64,000 nt of DNA, taken from assembly GCF_900188065.1 (NCBI RefSeq), contig NZ_FZNQ01000007.1, forward strand, positions 62,001-126,000, in the 5' to 3' direction. This stretch comes from Halorubrum vacuolatum. GTDB taxonomy: Archaea; Halobacteriota; Halobacteria; Halobacteriales; Haloferacaceae. The notes under the pieces were generated by a model. That model did no database searches, was not told the DNA's origin, and saw nothing but the letters and a program-made list of their open reading frames with translations. Of this stretch, positions 63,125 to 64,000 are shown piece by piece. Position 1 is the first letter of the stretch, and the number at the start of each line of letters is the position of its first letter. The position numbers were made by a program, and so were the translations under genes.

Positions 63125-63643
63125 TCAATACACCTCGTCGGGGTCGAAGACGCGTTCGGCTCCGTCGACGGTCCCGCCGTCGATGGTCCGGTAGAAACAC
63201 GAGCGGTGGCCGGTGTGACAGGCTCCGACGGCCTGATCGACGAGGTACAACAGCGTGTCGGCGTCACAGTCGATGCGGATCTCCGCTACCGCCTGTGTAT
63301 GTCCCGAAGAGCCGCCCTTCCGCCAGAGTTCTCCGCGCGAGCGCGAGTAGTAGTGTGCGTACCCGGTCTCGCGGGTCCGATCCAGCGCCTCCGGCGAGAC
63401 GTACGCGAGCATGAGCACCTCGCCCGTCTCCACGTCCTGTGCGATGGCCGGCACGAGACCGTCCTCGCCGAAGTCGACGTCGACCTGGCTGTCCGCGGTG
63501 TCGACCGTGTCGTCCGTGGTGTCGACCGTATCGTCCGTGGTGTCGACCGTGTCGTCCGCGGTGTCGACCTGGCTGTCCGCGGTGTCGACCGGATCGTCCT
63601 CGACGGAAACGTTGGCTTCCGTGGCCGGGTCGGCATCGGTCAT
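63125..63643 (-). CDS. hisI: phosphoribosyl-AMP cyclohydrolase with repetitive N-terminal extension
   Basis: 172 residues. The core (about 57-172) has [39 protein letters not shown], the Asp metal triad DCDADTL and [15 protein letters not shown] (zinc ligands). This is the monofunctional HisI, third step of histidine synthesis. The first 55 residues are an acidic extension including five 7-residue repeats (VDTADDT type), absent from the family. It heads a transcript with DUF7118. Confidence 0.94.
   Translation of the reverse strand: MTDADPATEANVSVEDDPVDTADSQVDTADDTVDTTDDTVDTTDDTVDTADSQVDVDFGEDGLVPAIAQDVETGEVLMLAYVSPEALDRTRETGYAHYYSRSRGELWRKGGSSGHTQAVAEIRIDCDADTLLYLVDQAVGACHTGHRSCFYRTIDGGTVDGAERVFDPDEVY
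63485..63589. repeat. five 21-base tandem repeats within hisI
   Basis: 105 bases encoding [35 protein letters not shown] in frame. It is a minisatellite at the protein's N-terminus; the outer copies are alike and the inner three are alike. Confidence 0.9.
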
Positions 63644-63685
63644 GGATCTACGGACGGACGATGACCGAATAGGCCTTTTGTCTGC

Positions 63686-64000
63686 TCAAAGGCTCCCGGC
63701 ACCGATGCCGACACCGACGCCGATCGCGAACGCGACGGCGACGAGGCCCCCGGCGAGCGTGGCGAGGAAGTTCACGCCTTGATTTCCGACGCGTTCCCCC
63801 TCGATCAGCGCGCCCAGCAGGCTGTCGACGGTCATCCCGACGAATCCCGCGGCGCCCACGACACCGCCGGCGAGGGCCGGGTCGCCGAGCGGCATCGTCG
63901 TCGCGGCGAGGACGGCGACCACGGCCGTTCCGGCGATCCCAGCGAGTTCCCCCTGCCACGTGATCGCCCCGTCCGTGCCGGGTTCGACCGGGCGAAGCGT
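63686..64000 (-). CDS. DUF92 family membrane protein, C-terminal part
   Basis: The frame stays open to the window edge, so the start lies beyond base 64000. The visible 104 residues have TDGAITWQGELAGIAGT, membrane spans around LGDPALAGGVVGAAGFVGMTVDSLLGALIE, and a C-terminal span, matching the end of DUF92/TIGR00297 proteins. Some relatives are linked to phytol or prenol phosphorylation, but the archaeal function is not established. Confidence 0.78.
   Translation of the reverse strand, partial: TLRPVEPGTDGAITWQGELAGIAGTAVVAVLAATTMPLGDPALAGGVVGAAGFVGMTVDSLLGALIEGERVGNQGVNFLATLAGGLVAVAFAIGVGVGIGAGSL

Noticed and set aside
63485-63589. Possible CRISPR array
   Set aside because: The 21-base units are directly adjacent with no spacers and encode in-frame heptapeptides inside hisI.

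Overview
The window is chromosomal DNA of an extremely halophilic archaeon (class Halobacteria). The evidence is high GC, strongly acidic predicted proteins, archaeal-type genes (RadA, Hel308, Cgi121, PurO, split GMP synthase, archaellum genes) and many genes whose start codon lies about 25-30 bases after a TATA-like box (leaderless transcripts). I cannot name the genus with confidence; a Halorubrum/Haloferacales-type organism would fit. Almost everything is dense core-genome coding sequence. No CRISPR array, rRNA operon, prophage or intact insertion sequence is visible.

Layout. 1-5937: the distal part of an archaellum (arl) operon, arlCDE (5' cut off)-arlF-G-H-I-J. 6050-9000: tandem UspA protein, M50/CBS membrane protease, cupin and a double DUF1508 protein. 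9231-15645: amidohydrolase, the overlapping pyrG-guaAb-DUF7126 operon, DUF7119 and an M20 peptidase. 15767-16080: tRNA-Lys with a displaced copy of its own 3' end. 16081-23228: zinc ribbon, S9 peptidase, glutaredoxin, LarE, a MutS5-like ATPase and a low-complexity protein. 23280-26679: four tandem archaellin genes. 26859-29346: a small membrane protein, a winged-helix regulator, a KaiC-like ATPase and a HalX response regulator. 29440-33614: DHH nuclease and metY-metX. 33687-38242: small zinc proteins, glycosyltransferase plus GTP cyclohydrolase III, DUF5828 and unknowns. 38297-42308: CstA, a Get3/ArsA ATPase with a small partner, and PurO. 42452: tRNA-Gln. 42650-47384: cgi121-hel308 and thrC. 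47498-51896: small zinc protein, class V aminotransferase, DUF2157 and hemL. 52000-58861: an Amt-PII fusion, radA, an ACT regulator and mutS. 58972-64000: a frameshifted DUF502 gene, a Tat lipoprotein, glmM, hisI-DUF7118 and a DUF92 gene cut off by the window end.

Functional themes. Motility: the archaellum motor and export genes lie on one side and the filament genes, on the opposite strand, lie 17 kb away beside plausible signalling genes. The four archaellins alternate between two subtypes (I-II-I-II), have no N-glycosylation sequon at all, and three of the four have a TATA box at the same distance (about 62-65 bases) from the ATG. Genome maintenance: RadA, Hel308, MutS, a MutS5-like protein and a RecJ-like DHH protein. 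Biosynthesis: nucleotides (pyrG, guaAb, purO), methionine/threonine (metY, metX, thrC), tetrapyrroles (hemL), histidine (hisI), flavin/F420 precursors (GTP cyclohydrolase III) and amino sugars (glmM).

The most unusual items are the alternating, sequon-free archaellin array; the attachment-site-like duplication of the tRNA-Lys 3' end; the Amt-PII fusion; the frameshifted DUF502 gene; the intergenic palindromic elements at 45889-46020 and 53951-54015; and short tandem duplications at several gene ends.
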